A DNA stretch of 64,000 nucleotides from Pseudomonas sp. TCU-HL1 (GTDB lineage: Bacteria; Pseudomonadota; Gammaproteobacteria; Pseudomonadales; Pseudomonadaceae). The first letter of the stretch is position 1. Every line of letters starts with the position of its first letter. This document shows positions 17,557 to 25,087 of the stretch, piece after piece. A program made the position numbers and the translations under genes. The notes beneath the pieces were generated by a model that was given only the letters and a program-made list of their open reading frames with translations, was not told where the DNA came from and did not search any database. The DNA lies in contig NZ_CP015992.1 of assembly GCF_001708505.1 (NCBI RefSeq), positions 2,728,001 to 2,792,000 of the forward strand. Reading direction: 5' to 3'.

Positions 17557-18584
17557 TGCGCGGCCCTCTGCTCGTCAACCAGGCGTACCGGCACATGCTG
17601 GCCGCGTTCGATGAACTCGCGGAAGGCTCGGCGGTAATTCATGGTGTAGAGGTCGGCGGCGGTCGAATGCTCGACGTAGTTGCCGTCCCAGTCGATCTCG
17701 CGCGGCACGATGGTCGCCGCCACCGGCAGGTCTTCCAGATACAGCAGTTCCTCCACGCGCAGGCATTCCTCCAGGTCGCCGCCCGTATAGTCGCGGTCGT
17801 TGGCCACGCCCCAGAAGATCTTCACGTGGTCATAGGCTACCGGGCACGGGAAGCCGGCCACCACGCGCTTGCCCAGGCGCTCGTAGTCATAGGTGATGGC
17901 GACCAGTCCCGGCGCGACGATGTGATAGTTCATCATGCAGTCGCCATCGTTGGCCCACTCGCCCTCGCACGACGTGAGCGGGCGATCCATCCACACGTCC
18001 AGGCCCTCGCGGCGCACGTTGAGCGGCTCCACTTGCGGGTTGACGTGCCCCATCATGCCGCGGTGGATGTAGGCGAAGTGCGCGACGTCACCGAAGTTCT
18101 CCACGGCCACGGCCACGCCGGTGGGGGAGTCGAGCGGTTCGGCCGCCAGCCATTCGAGGTTCAGCTCGCGCCATTCGGCCAGGTCGTAAAGGTCGAACAG
18201 CGGCTCTTCCAGGGCCGTCCAGACGTGGCCGTAGCGTTCCTGGCAAGGGTAGGTACGGATCGCCGCCGCATGCGGGATCTTGCACTGGTCTTCCAGCGCG
18301 GGGATATGGCTGCACTTGCCGTTCTCGGCGGCGAACTGCCAGCCGTGGTAGGGGCAGGCGATGTTCTCGCCGTGCACTTCGCCGAGCGACAGGTCAGCGC
18401 CACGGTGCGGGCAGCGCGCTGCCTGCACCGCCGCCTGTCCGGAGGCGGTGCGGTAGACCACCAGCTTCTCGCCGAGCAGGGTGGCCGATTGCGGCTTGTC
18501 CAGGTCCACCGAACGGGCGACCGGGAACCATTGGTGGCGCATGGCCTGTTCGGCACGCTGGCGCTGGGTCAGGGCAGTAGTCAT
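17553..18584 (-). CDS. Rieske non-haem iron oxygenase, VanA-like
   Basis: Terminal oxygenase of 343 residues. The Rieske 2Fe-2S motif is C-P-H-R at about residue 58 and C-P-Y-H-G-W about 20 later. The mononuclear iron site is ENFGDVAHFAYIH (NxxDxxHxxxxH pattern with E162/N163). Family members demethylate methoxy-aromatics or N-methyl compounds or hydroxylate small amines. The substrate here is unknown; neighbours (permease, C45 hydrolase, NodB deacetylase, VOC, SDR) suggest an imported amide-containing compound. AGAGGA lies 7 bases before the ATG. Confidence 0.94.
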   Translation of the reverse strand: MTTALTQRQRAEQAMRHQWFPVARSVDLDKPQSATLLGEKLVVYRTASGQAAVQAARCPHRGADLSLGEVHGENIACPYHGWQFAAENGKCSHIPALEDQCKIPHAAAIRTYPCQERYGHVWTALEEPLFDLYDLAEWRELNLEWLAAEPLDSPTGVAVAVENFGDVAHFAYIHRGMMGHVNPQVEPLNVRREGLDVWMDRPLTSCEGEWANDGDCMMNYHIVAPGLVAITYDYERLGKRVVAGFPCPVAYDHVKIFWGVANDRDYTGGDLEECLRVEELLYLEDLPVAATIVPREIDWDGNYVEHSTAADLYTMNYRRAFREFIERGQHVPVRLVDEQRAAQ

Positions 18585-18613
18585 GACTCGTTCCTCTCAG
18601 GTTTTTTGTTGTT

Positions 18614-19429
18614 TCAGATGCCGACGACCAGCGCACCGCCGTTGACCGGGATGGCCTGGCCAGTGATGAAGGCGGCTTCGTCGGAGGCGAGGAAGGCCAC
18701 GGCGGCGGCGATTTCCTCGGGATGGACCAGGCGGCCCAGGGGGATGTTGGCCTTCTCGTCCTCGATGTATTCATCCGGAACCATGCGGGTGAGGATGGCG
18801 CCGGGGGTGATGGCGTTGACCAGGATGCCTTCGCTGACGAACTCCTTGGCCAGGGTCTTCATCAGGCCCAGCTGGCCGGCCTTGGAGACCATGTAGGCGT
18901 ATGAGTGGCCGTCCGGCACCTGGCCCCACTGCGAGTTGATGAATATCACCCGGGGGGCGCGGCTCTTGCGCAGGTGCGGCAGGGCGGCGCGGGTGAGGAA
19001 CAGCGGGGCGTGGATGTTGATCGCCAGCAGGCGGTTGAAGTTGGCGTCGTCGGTTTCTTCCAGGCCCGTCATGGAATAGATCAGGCCGGCGTTGTGCACC
19101 AGGATGTCGAGTCCGCCGAGGGTTTGCGCCACGTCGGCCACCAGGCGCTCGGCCCGGTCGCGGTCGGTGATGTCCGCCACCAGGGCGATGGCGCGGCCTC
19201 CGGCGGCTTCGATTTCGGCGGCGGTGGCGCGGGCCACGTCTTCATCGATATCGACAATGGCCACCGTCGCGCCACGGGAGGCCAGCAGGCGGGCGTGGGC
19301 GCGACCGGCGCCACGGCCGGCTCCGGTCACGAGGGCAACGCGGTTTTCCAGGCGTTGGGCGGCTGGCGACAGGGCGAGCACCGCCTCGGGCGCCTGGGTA
19401 GCCAGGGCCCCTTGGGTTGCAGCAGTCAT
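18614..19429 (-). CDS. Short-chain dehydrogenase/reductase
   Basis: 271-residue classical SDR. A 25-residue leader precedes the Rossmann motif VALVTGAGRGAGRAHA. NAG is present in LVHNAGLIYSM, the catalytic serine in INSQWGQ, and YMVSK supplies YxxxK. The C-terminus GQAIPVNGGALVVGI is typical. GGAG lies 7 bases upstream of the ATG. It is 29 bases before the Rieske gene and 25 bases after the VOC gene in a tight operon. It probably oxidises an alcohol or reduces a ketone produced in the same pathway; no substrate can be named. Confidence 0.93.
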   Translation of the reverse strand: MTAATQGALATQAPEAVLALSPAAQRLENRVALVTGAGRGAGRAHARLLASRGATVAIVDIDEDVARATAAEIEAAGGRAIALVADITDRDRAERLVADVAQTLGGLDILVHNAGLIYSMTGLEETDDANFNRLLAINIHAPLFLTRAALPHLRKSRAPRVIFINSQWGQVPDGHSYAYMVSKAGQLGLMKTLAKEFVSEGILVNAITPGAILTRMVPDEYIEDEKANIPLGRLVHPEEIAAAVAFLASDEAAFITGQAIPVNGGALVVGI

Positions 19430-19454
19430 GGGGTTTCTCCGGTGGGTGGGGCGG

Positions 19455-19871
19455 TCAGACGGTTTTGTGCGGCTCGGTGACGTAGAACATGTTGCCGTCC
19501 GGGTCGAACATCGGGCGGTAGCGGTAATGGGTGCCGTTGGGGTGCTGCCACTCGATGGGCTCGGCGGTGACCCATTCCACCTTGCCGTCGAGGTAGTCGA
19601 TGGCGGCGTCGAGGTTCTCCACCTCGAAGGCGAAGGAGTCGAAGCCCGGCTTGTCTTCCAGGTTCACCGCGGTGCGGCGTTCCACAGGCGTCGTATCGGT
19701 GGTGTGGAAGATGTAGAGGGTGACGTTGCCCATCTCGATGGCGGCCCACTTTTCTTCGGCCACGTAGGGCAGGAAGAAACCGAGGCCGAGGGTGCCGTGG
19801 TAGAAGTCCACCAGGCGCTGCACGTCGTGGGTGAGGATGTCCATGTTGTCGAGGCGTTTGAGCTTGAGCAT
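19455..19871 (-). CDS. VOC (glyoxalase/bleomycin resistance/dioxygenase) superfamily protein
   Basis: 138-residue protein with paired beta-alpha-beta-beta-beta modules: MDILTHDVQRLVDFYHGTLGLGF at the start and DSFAFEVENLDAAIDYL in the second half, ending FDPDGNMFYVTEP. H14-type and E131-type residues could bind a metal. I chose ATG 19871 because AAGGAG lies 8 bases upstream; a longer frame to 20027 overlaps the C45 gene. Proteins of this size include lyases, isomerases and ring-cleaving enzymes, so the reaction is open. Confidence 0.9.
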   Translation of the reverse strand: MLKLKRLDNMDILTHDVQRLVDFYHGTLGLGFFLPYVAEEKWAAIEMGNVTLYIFHTTDTTPVERRTAVNLEDKPGFDSFAFEVENLDAAIDYLDGKVEWVTAEPIEWQHPNGTHYRYRPMFDPDGNMFYVTEPHKTV

Positions 19872-19903
19872 GGGATGGCTCCTTTGTTGTTGTCGTGGGT
19901 GGG

Positions 19904-20956
19904 TCAGAGGTGACGGCAGGGGCCGCCGGGCAGCGCCTGCAGCGTGCCGGCGACCACGTCGAGGGTGATGCTGGCGAGGGTCGCGTACTGGCCGGTTTGC
20001 GGAAGGCCCGCCGCCGGGTGGCAGCACAGTGCACCGGTGCTGCCCAGATGGCTGTTCAGTGCCGTGAGCAGGTCATGCGCCCTGAGCCCGGTACGCCCGG
20101 CCAGGCGTCGGCGCAACAGGTCATGGCGCACCAGGGTGTCGGGATAGGCCGCAGGCTCGGTGTCGAACGGCCGCACCGTTTCAGCAAGGAAGTGGTTGGT
20201 GTGGATCAGCAGGCCGTTGTCGTCCGGGAACACCAGTGCCGGGCCGCCCGGGTGCAGCTCCACCGAGACCGTAGCGCTGGCGCCTTCCACCGCCGCCACC
20301 AGGGTCAGCACGCTGGAGGCGGAGACCCCGGCGTCCTGGCACAGCAGGATCGCCTGATTGATGTCGCTGCAGCTGTCGAGAATCCACCGCGACAGCACAT
20401 GCACCGGCACGCCGATGTGCTCGCCGTCGCGCTGGTGGTGAAGGATGTTGAAGTGGGTACCGAGACCGCGGTTGTTCACGCCCGGCTTGCCGACGATGCC
20501 GAACTCGGTGACGGTGGTGGTCAGACGGCCATCGGCGTGGGGAATCTCCCACGTCAGCCAGGTGTCGGCGAACTCGGCATACCAGTCCCAGGTCTGCGCC
20601 GTCACCGGTGCACCGAAGGGGTTGGCCTGGACCACCGTGGAACACTCGCCACGCAGTTGTGCGCCGAGGTAGGCGAGGATCTCGGTGCGGGCGTTGATGG
20701 CACCGATGTACGCGGCGTCGATGCCTGCGCCCTCGGCGATGCCGAGGATTTCCTCGTGAAGCGGCGCGGCGAAGGCGGCAATCTGTTCCAGCGCCTGGGT
20801 GCCGAGGGCGTGCAGGTCGTAGCTGCGGGTGGCGACGCGCTCGAACAGGCCACGGTAGTTGTTCACCGTCGCGGCAATCTGGCGGGCGTGAACGTCGCCG
20901 AATTCACGGCCGCGCTCGTGTGGTGCGCAGACGCTGGAGCGAAACACGATGCTCAT
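19904..20956 (-). CDS. C45-type autoproteolytic acyltransferase/hydrolase
   Basis: 350-residue protein of the peptidase C45 family (acyl-CoA:6-aminopenicillanic acid acyltransferase and beta-alanyl amine hydrolase relatives). The probable nucleophile is the cysteine of RGECSTVVQANP; these enzymes usually self-cleave just before it. WDWYAEF and GLGTHFNILHH are consistent family features. It acts on amide bonds, so in this operon it may release an amine or carboxylate from an N-acyl substrate. Its ATG overlaps the NodB stop by one base (TGATG). Confidence 0.88.
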   Translation of the reverse strand: MSIVFRSSVCAPHERGREFGDVHARQIAATVNNYRGLFERVATRSYDLHALGTQALEQIAAFAAPLHEEILGIAEGAGIDAAYIGAINARTEILAYLGAQLRGECSTVVQANPFGAPVTAQTWDWYAEFADTWLTWEIPHADGRLTTTVTEFGIVGKPGVNNRGLGTHFNILHHQRDGEHIGVPVHVLSRWILDSCSDINQAILLCQDAGVSASSVLTLVAAVEGASATVSVELHPGGPALVFPDDNGLLIHTNHFLAETVRPFDTEPAAYPDTLVRHDLLRRRLAGRTGLRAHDLLTALNSHLGSTGALCCHPAAGLPQTGQYATLASITLDVVAGTLQALPGGPCRHL

Positions 20957-21792
20957 CAGGTCACCTGCTTCAGTTGCGGGGCCACTTGCCTGGCCACATC
21001 GTCCAGCCGCGCGAACCAGACATCGCCGTCGCTCACCAGGCGCTCGACAAAGCGTTCCAGTTGCTCGAAGCGCGCGGCACGGCCGATCACCTCCGGGTGC
21101 ATGGTGAAGGTGGTGTGGCGACCGTCGCGGCGGGCCGATTCGTACTCGGCCAGCCAGGTGTCAGCGAGGGTGCGCGGGTGGGTGAAGTTGCCGCCGTTGT
21201 CGATGCCCCAGCCAAACATGGGCCAATCGTCCAGGGACCAGTGCACCGGCAGTTCGAGGATGGACTGGCCGTTCCAGGTCTCGTAGTAGGGGCGGTCGTC
21301 ACCCATGCAGCTGGAGTCGTAGACGAAACCCTTGGCCAGCACCAGTTCGAAGGTCTCCGGCGTCAGTTCCCAGGACGAGGAACGGTAGCCGGCAGGCTTG
21401 GGCGCACCGGCGCGGGCCAGGGCTTCCAGCCCCCGCTCCATTTCATCGATCTGCTCGATGGCGGAGATACGGTCGCTGCGCAGGTGCATGTGGCCGTGGT
21501 GGCCGACTTCATGGCCGTCCTTGAGCAACTGCTCGATCAGTGCAGGGTGCAAATCGGCGGTGTGCCCGGGGACGAAGAAGGAAGCCGGAATCTTGTGACG
21601 GCGCAGCAGTTCGAGGATGCGCGGCACGCCACGGGTGACGCCGAATCGGCCTTCGGAAAGGCTGGTCAGGCGGCGGGCGAAGTTTGGGCTTTCACCCAGC
21701 AGGCCGGCTTCGGCGTCTACGTCGAAAGTCAGTGAAACGGCAACAGGGCTCTTGTTCGGCCACGCAAGGCGGGCCTTGTTATCGATGCTCAT
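20956..21792 (-). CDS. Polysaccharide deacetylase (NodB)-family hydrolase
   Basis: 278-residue metal-dependent amidohydrolase of carbohydrate esterase family 4 type. Motif 1 is SLTFDVDAE, motif 2 HEVGHHGHMHLR with the metal-binding histidines, motif 3 AGYRSSSWEL, and FTMHPEVIGR near the C-terminus. Cytoplasmic members of this subgroup act on small amides or cyclic ureides (for example allantoinase PuuE) instead of polysaccharides; no signal peptide is seen here. Location between a permease and a C45 hydrolase fits small-molecule catabolism. Confidence 0.92.
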   Translation of the reverse strand: MSIDNKARLAWPNKSPVAVSLTFDVDAEAGLLGESPNFARRLTSLSEGRFGVTRGVPRILELLRRHKIPASFFVPGHTADLHPALIEQLLKDGHEVGHHGHMHLRSDRISAIEQIDEMERGLEALARAGAPKPAGYRSSSWELTPETFELVLAKGFVYDSSCMGDDRPYYETWNGQSILELPVHWSLDDWPMFGWGIDNGGNFTHPRTLADTWLAEYESARRDGRHTTFTMHPEVIGRAARFEQLERFVERLVSDGDVWFARLDDVARQVAPQLKQVT

Positions 21793-21821
21793 CAGGGCGG
21801 TTCCTTCTGGCGTTATCAGGA

Positions 21822-23237
21822 TCAGTGAAAGGTCGCGGAGGCCGGCTGGGCACGGTCTTGCAGGCGGCGCAGGCGGAACAGCACCTGGGAGATGGCCAGC
21901 ACGGCAACCGCGATGCCGACTTCCTTCAGGCCTCCGTAGCCGGTGATGGAGGCGCTGGTGGTGCCGACGACCAGGATCAGTCCATCGAACAGGGTGAGGC
22001 CGGCAGCAATGGCGACCCAGCCACGGCCCAGGCGAATCGGGCGGGCCGCCTCGGGACGGTCCTTGCGCAGCACCACGAAGCCGGCCACCGCCAGCAGGTG
22101 AGCGAGGACGTAGCCGACGTTGCCGGCAACGATCACCGCCAGCGCGTTACCGACGAAGAGCACCAGGGCGATGTTGATCAGCAACTGCACGGTGACGGCG
22201 CGGGCCGGGACTCCGGAGCGGTTGAGGGTGCCGAACTGGCGGATGGTCAGGCCGTCCAGCGAGCTCTGGTAGAGGGCGCGACCGGCGTCAGCGGTGCCCA
22301 TCACCGAAAGCACCAGGATGCCGGCGATCAGCACCAGGGTGATGAGCGCGGCGCCACCACCCAACAGCGCTTGTGCGCCGATCTGGAGGAAGCCGTACGG
22401 ATGGTCGGCCAGGGCCTGTTCGCCCAGCAGCCCGGCAAGGCCCAGGGGGGTGAGGGTGAACACCAGCAGCAGGATGAGTGCGGAAATGCGCAGGGCCTTG
22501 CGGGTGTCACGCACGGTGTCGCGGAACTCCGGAATGAAGGAGGCGGCGGCTTCCACCGCGTAGGCCGACCAGGCCATCACGAACAGCCAGGCAAGCACCG
22601 TGCGCAGCCCTTCGGCGTCAGCGCTGATGCGCCAGGTGAAGCTGGCGGTGGTCCAGCCGTTGGCCATGAAGCTACCGCTGAAGATCAGCACCGGGATCAT
22701 CAGCAGTACGCCGGCGGCGGTGATGATGACCATGGTGAAACGCAGGTTGACCATGCTCAGCGCCCAGGAGAACAGGGCCACGCCCAGGGCGATGAGTTGT
22801 GGCAGGTCGAGCTGCATCACGCCCAGGTCGAGGGTGTAGCTGGCGTTGGCGAAGAACTGCTCGGTGAGGATCTGCGCCACCGCCAGGCCCCAGATGGCTG
22901 GGGCGGTTGCCCAGGCGAACCAGTAGGCATAAGTGGCCAGCGGGCCGAGGCAGGGGATACGCCGACTCCAGGCCTCGTTGGCGTAAAGGGCGATGCCGCC
23001 GGACTTCTCCGAGAACATGGCGCCCATTTCCGAGTACACCCAGTTGTGCAGCACCGCGATGGCGGCGATGGCCGCCCACAGTGCGACGGCTGCCCAGGCA
23101 CCGATGGCGCCGATGGAATAGCCAAGTCCGACGAACAAGGCGGCGGGCAGGCTCAGGGTGATGGCTACCCCGTCCCACCAGCGAATGGATTTTTCGAGTA
23201 CTGCCGATGGCTCTGAGCCTGTATTGGCCTGGTGCAT
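21822..23237 (-). CDS. APC-family amino acid/amine permease
   Basis: Inner-membrane secondary transporter of 471 residues with about 12 hydrophobic segments. The N-terminal ITLSLPAALFVGLGYSIG and GGIALYANEAW segments follow the APC pattern. It likely imports the substrate of the operon it heads; an amine, amino acid or amide is probable from the family. GAGG lies 8 bases before the ATG. The 456-base upstream region carries an array of ATGCGCAA-type sites. Confidence 0.92.
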   Translation of the reverse strand: MHQANTGSEPSAVLEKSIRWWDGVAITLSLPAALFVGLGYSIGAIGAWAAVALWAAIAAIAVLHNWVYSEMGAMFSEKSGGIALYANEAWSRRIPCLGPLATYAYWFAWATAPAIWGLAVAQILTEQFFANASYTLDLGVMQLDLPQLIALGVALFSWALSMVNLRFTMVIITAAGVLLMIPVLIFSGSFMANGWTTASFTWRISADAEGLRTVLAWLFVMAWSAYAVEAAASFIPEFRDTVRDTRKALRISALILLLVFTLTPLGLAGLLGEQALADHPYGFLQIGAQALLGGGAALITLVLIAGILVLSVMGTADAGRALYQSSLDGLTIRQFGTLNRSGVPARAVTVQLLINIALVLFVGNALAVIVAGNVGYVLAHLLAVAGFVVLRKDRPEAARPIRLGRGWVAIAAGLTLFDGLILVVGTTSASITGYGGLKEVGIAVAVLAISQVLFRLRRLQDRAQPASATFH

Positions 23238-23305
23238 TGCATCGCCCTCATCTTGTGTTGTGTTTGTAGGAAGGTCGCGCGATGTGTTGATGCTATGACG
23301 TTTGG

Positions 23306-23540
23306 TTGCGCATGTACACGTTTATGTCGATTGAAAATACGCATTGCGCAATATGAATGCAATAAGAATACGCATTGCGTCATATCGGCACGGCTGATGC
23401 ACCAAAGCGGGGTTCGGCCGGGAAGGCCCGCGCTAAAGGGGGTAGCGGAGGGAGGAGGGGTGGATCAGGGAAAATGATGCGCAAAAATGACGCGAAGGGA
23501 GATGCGCAATGCGCGAAAGGTTGAGGATAGAAATGCGCAA
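23306..23540. promoter_or_regulatory. Array of ATGCGCAA-type sites, candidate Lrp/AsnC operator
   Basis: The octamer ATGCGCAA (or complement TTGCGCAT) occurs at 23306-23313, 23477-23484, 23502-23509 and 23533-23540. Two longer copies, ATACGCATTGCG at 23337-23348 and 23368-23379, are spaced 31 bases apart, about three helical turns. The first contains the palindrome ATTGCGCAAT. Multiple helically phased sites are a habit of Lrp-type regulators, and one is encoded next door (23694-24164). Confidence 0.6.
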
Positions 23541-23591
23541 GGCGCGGACGAATGGTCGGTAGAAATGGGGCGTTGGGGAGAAAAGTCACCC

Positions 23592-23679
23592 CGTAGGGTG
23601 CGCTGTGCGCACCGACTCGTCGTCACATGAGGGGACAGTAGTGAGCCAAACACCGCTGGTGCGCGCGGCGCACCCTACG
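23592..23679. repeat. GTAGGGTGCGC palindromic repeat, copy D
   Basis: CGTAGGGTGCGCTGTGCGCACCG at the left and GGTGCGCGCGGCGCACCCTACG at the right, with a longer central part than copies A-C. It ends 14 bases after the Lrp-family stop codon. Confidence 0.82.
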
Positions 23680-23693
23680 AGTCCGAGCTCAGC

Positions 23694-24164
23694 TCATTCT
23701 TCGGCCGGTTGCGCCGACGGAATGGTGAAGCGGATCTTGTGCACCTTCACTTCCTGCATCATCCGCACGTCCTGTACGCCGGGCAGGCTGCGCACTTTCT
23801 GCTGCAGGCCCCATAGGGTCTCGTCATCGCGGCAGAGGACTTGAACGCAGATATCGGCGGTTCCGAGGGTGGTGGAGAGGTAGCTGACTTCACTCCAGCG
23901 GCCGAGGGTGTCCACGACCCGGTCGTGGTCCTGGGGGGTGACCGTGACGAAGAACAGCGCTAGTTTCGCCTGGCCCAGCTTGGAGGGATTGGTGAAGGCG
24001 AGGATCTGCAGGATGCCCTGGTCCTGCAGCCGCTTCACTCGCGTACGCACCGTGGCTTCAGGAACCGACAGGTTGCGGGCGACTTCGCGAAAGGCCCGGC
24101 GCCCATCCTCCTGCAGCTCGCGAACGATTTCATAGTCCAGTGGGTCGAGAATCGAAGTGGGCAT
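23694..24164 (-). CDS. Lrp/AsnC-family transcriptional regulator
   Basis: 156 residues. N-terminal helix-turn-helix (LDYEIVRELQEDGRRAFREVARNLSVPEATVRTRVKRL in outline, residues 6-45) and C-terminal RAM effector domain (ALFFVTVTPQDHDRV...). Family members sense amino acids or related amines and bind phased sites. It lies behind the regulatory array of the permease operon on the same strand and is the likely regulator of it, by inference. AGGACCC precedes the ATG. Confidence 0.93.
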   Translation of the reverse strand: MPTSILDPLDYEIVRELQEDGRRAFREVARNLSVPEATVRTRVKRLQDQGILQILAFTNPSKLGQAKLALFFVTVTPQDHDRVVDTLGRWSEVSYLSTTLGTADICVQVLCRDDETLWGLQQKVRSLPGVQDVRMMQEVKVHKIRFTIPSAQPAEE

Positions 24165-24256
24165 GGGTCCTGAGCTTCCATGGCTGGGCCGGTACGGCGG
24201 AAAGCCCCGAGGCTACCAGATTTGCGGAAATTCAGGATGGGTGCGGGGGCCTGTAG

Positions 24257-24273
24257 CCCGGATGAAATCCGGG
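24257..24273. repeat. Short REP-like hairpin CCCGGAT-GAA-ATCCGGG
   Basis: Perfect 7-bp stem with GAA loop, preceded by GTAG. It lies just beyond the deletion end of the emrA remnant. Confidence 0.65.
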
Positions 24274-24294
24274 GATTGCTGCCGAGCTTCCCGG

Positions 24295-24441
24295 GTTGCC
24301 GGTGGCGTTCTGCGCAGGCAGCACCGAGAACTCCGAACCGGGGGCCGGGCTCAGGCTTTCAACCTTGCCGTGCCAGGTGCTGCCGGGGTAGATGTCGAAG
24401 CGCACGTCCATCGGCTGAACGATGACCGTGTGGGTGTTCAT
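24295..24441 (-). pseudogene. Remnant of an EmrA/HlyD-type membrane fusion protein gene
   Basis: About 49 codons encode PMDVRFDIYPGSTWHGKVESL and FSVLPAQNATGN, a hallmark stretch near the C-terminus of EmrA-like drug-efflux adaptors. The sequence then runs into unrelated proline-rich nonsense at a REP-like hairpin, and the N-terminal domains (membrane anchor, coiled coil) are missing. It lies directly downstream of a MarR gene, the usual emrR-emrAB order, so an emr locus has probably been deleted. Confidence 0.75.
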
Positions 24442-24463
24442 GGCGTTGCGGTTGCTTTGGGAA

Positions 24464-24892
24464 TCAACGGGAAGAGAGGTTGCTGCGCATCTTGCGCAGT
24501 GCACTGGCCAGCGCGGCCGCTTCGGCTTCGCTGAAGCCTTGCAATGCGACCGAAAGGATCGCCGCGCCGGCGGTGCGGATGTCGCTCAGCGCCTTGTCGG
24601 CCTGCGGGCGCAGATAGAGCCGATAGGCGCGGCGGTCGCCCGGATCGGCGCGGCGCTCCACCAGTTCGGCCTGCTCCAGCTGGTCCAGCAGGCGGGCGAG
24701 GGTGATGGGTTTCACCTCCAACTGGTCGGCTAGCTCCACCTGGCGGCAGCCTTCGTTGCGCGCGATATGGGCCAGGGCGCGGGCCTGGCTGAGGGTCAGG
24801 GTACTGCCGGTGATGTGCTGCTCGAACGAGCGGCGCATCAGGCGGGATGCATCGGCGAGGAGGAAGCCTAGGCTCTCTTCGAGGGCGGTCAT
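24464..24892 (-). CDS. MarR-family transcriptional regulator
   Basis: 142-residue winged-helix repressor. The recognition part is VELADQLEVKPITLARLLDQLEQAELVERRADPGDRRAYRLYL, with the DxR wing motif, here given at about residues 52-95. I chose ATG 24892; upstream in-frame ATG at 24952 would include the operator sequence. A palindrome overlapping its promoter (24905-24929) suggests autoregulation. Its former target, an emrA-like gene, survives only as a remnant, so the regulator may be orphaned or act elsewhere. Confidence 0.92.
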   Translation of the reverse strand: MTALEESLGFLLADASRLMRRSFEQHITGSTLTLSQARALAHIARNEGCRQVELADQLEVKPITLARLLDQLEQAELVERRADPGDRRAYRLYLRPQADKALSDIRTAGAAILSVALQGFSEAEAAALASALRKMRSNLSSR

Positions 24893-24904
24893 GATGTGGG
24901 GTTC

Positions 24905-24929
24905 ATATAATAAGCGTTGCTTACTATAT
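24905..24929. promoter_or_regulatory. MarR operator over the marR promoter
   Basis: ATATAATAAGC-GTT-GCTTACTATAT, an 11-bp inverted repeat with one mismatch, overlapping a likely -10 (TATTAT on the minus strand) and 12 bases before the start codon. Confidence 0.75.
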
Positions 24930-24984
24930 GGATGCAGCCAGGGGGCCGTCAAAGAGGTAATGAGCGATTACGGGTGACCTGTGT

Positions 24985-25062
24985 GCGCATTCATTCGCGA
25001 TAGGCTGCGAAGCAGCCCAATCCATAGGCAGCCTTCGGTCGGCATCGCGAATGAATTCGCGC
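24985..25062. repeat. Intergenic palindrome of the GAATTCATTCGC type
   Basis: Left arm GCGCATTCATTCGCGAT pairs with right arm ATCGCGAATGAATTCGCGC with a 2-base gap. A small hairpin, GGCTGCGAAGCAGCC, lies inside. Same family as 4573-4671. Confidence 0.75.
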
Positions 25063-25087
25063 CTACAAGGGGACATCGAGGCGGTAT

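Larger units (their letters stand above)
23238..23693. other. Regulatory region upstream of the permease operon
   Basis: 456 bases without a gene. It carries the operator-like array at 23306-23540 and repeat copy D at 23592-23679. The stretch 23290-23395 is AT-rich and probably contains the operon promoter. Confidence 0.7.

Noticed and set aside
21684..23216. Plus-strand frame of 510 codons over the APC permease
   Set aside because: Antisense to a gene with clear transmembrane pattern; the frame has no hydrophobic pattern and no known motif.
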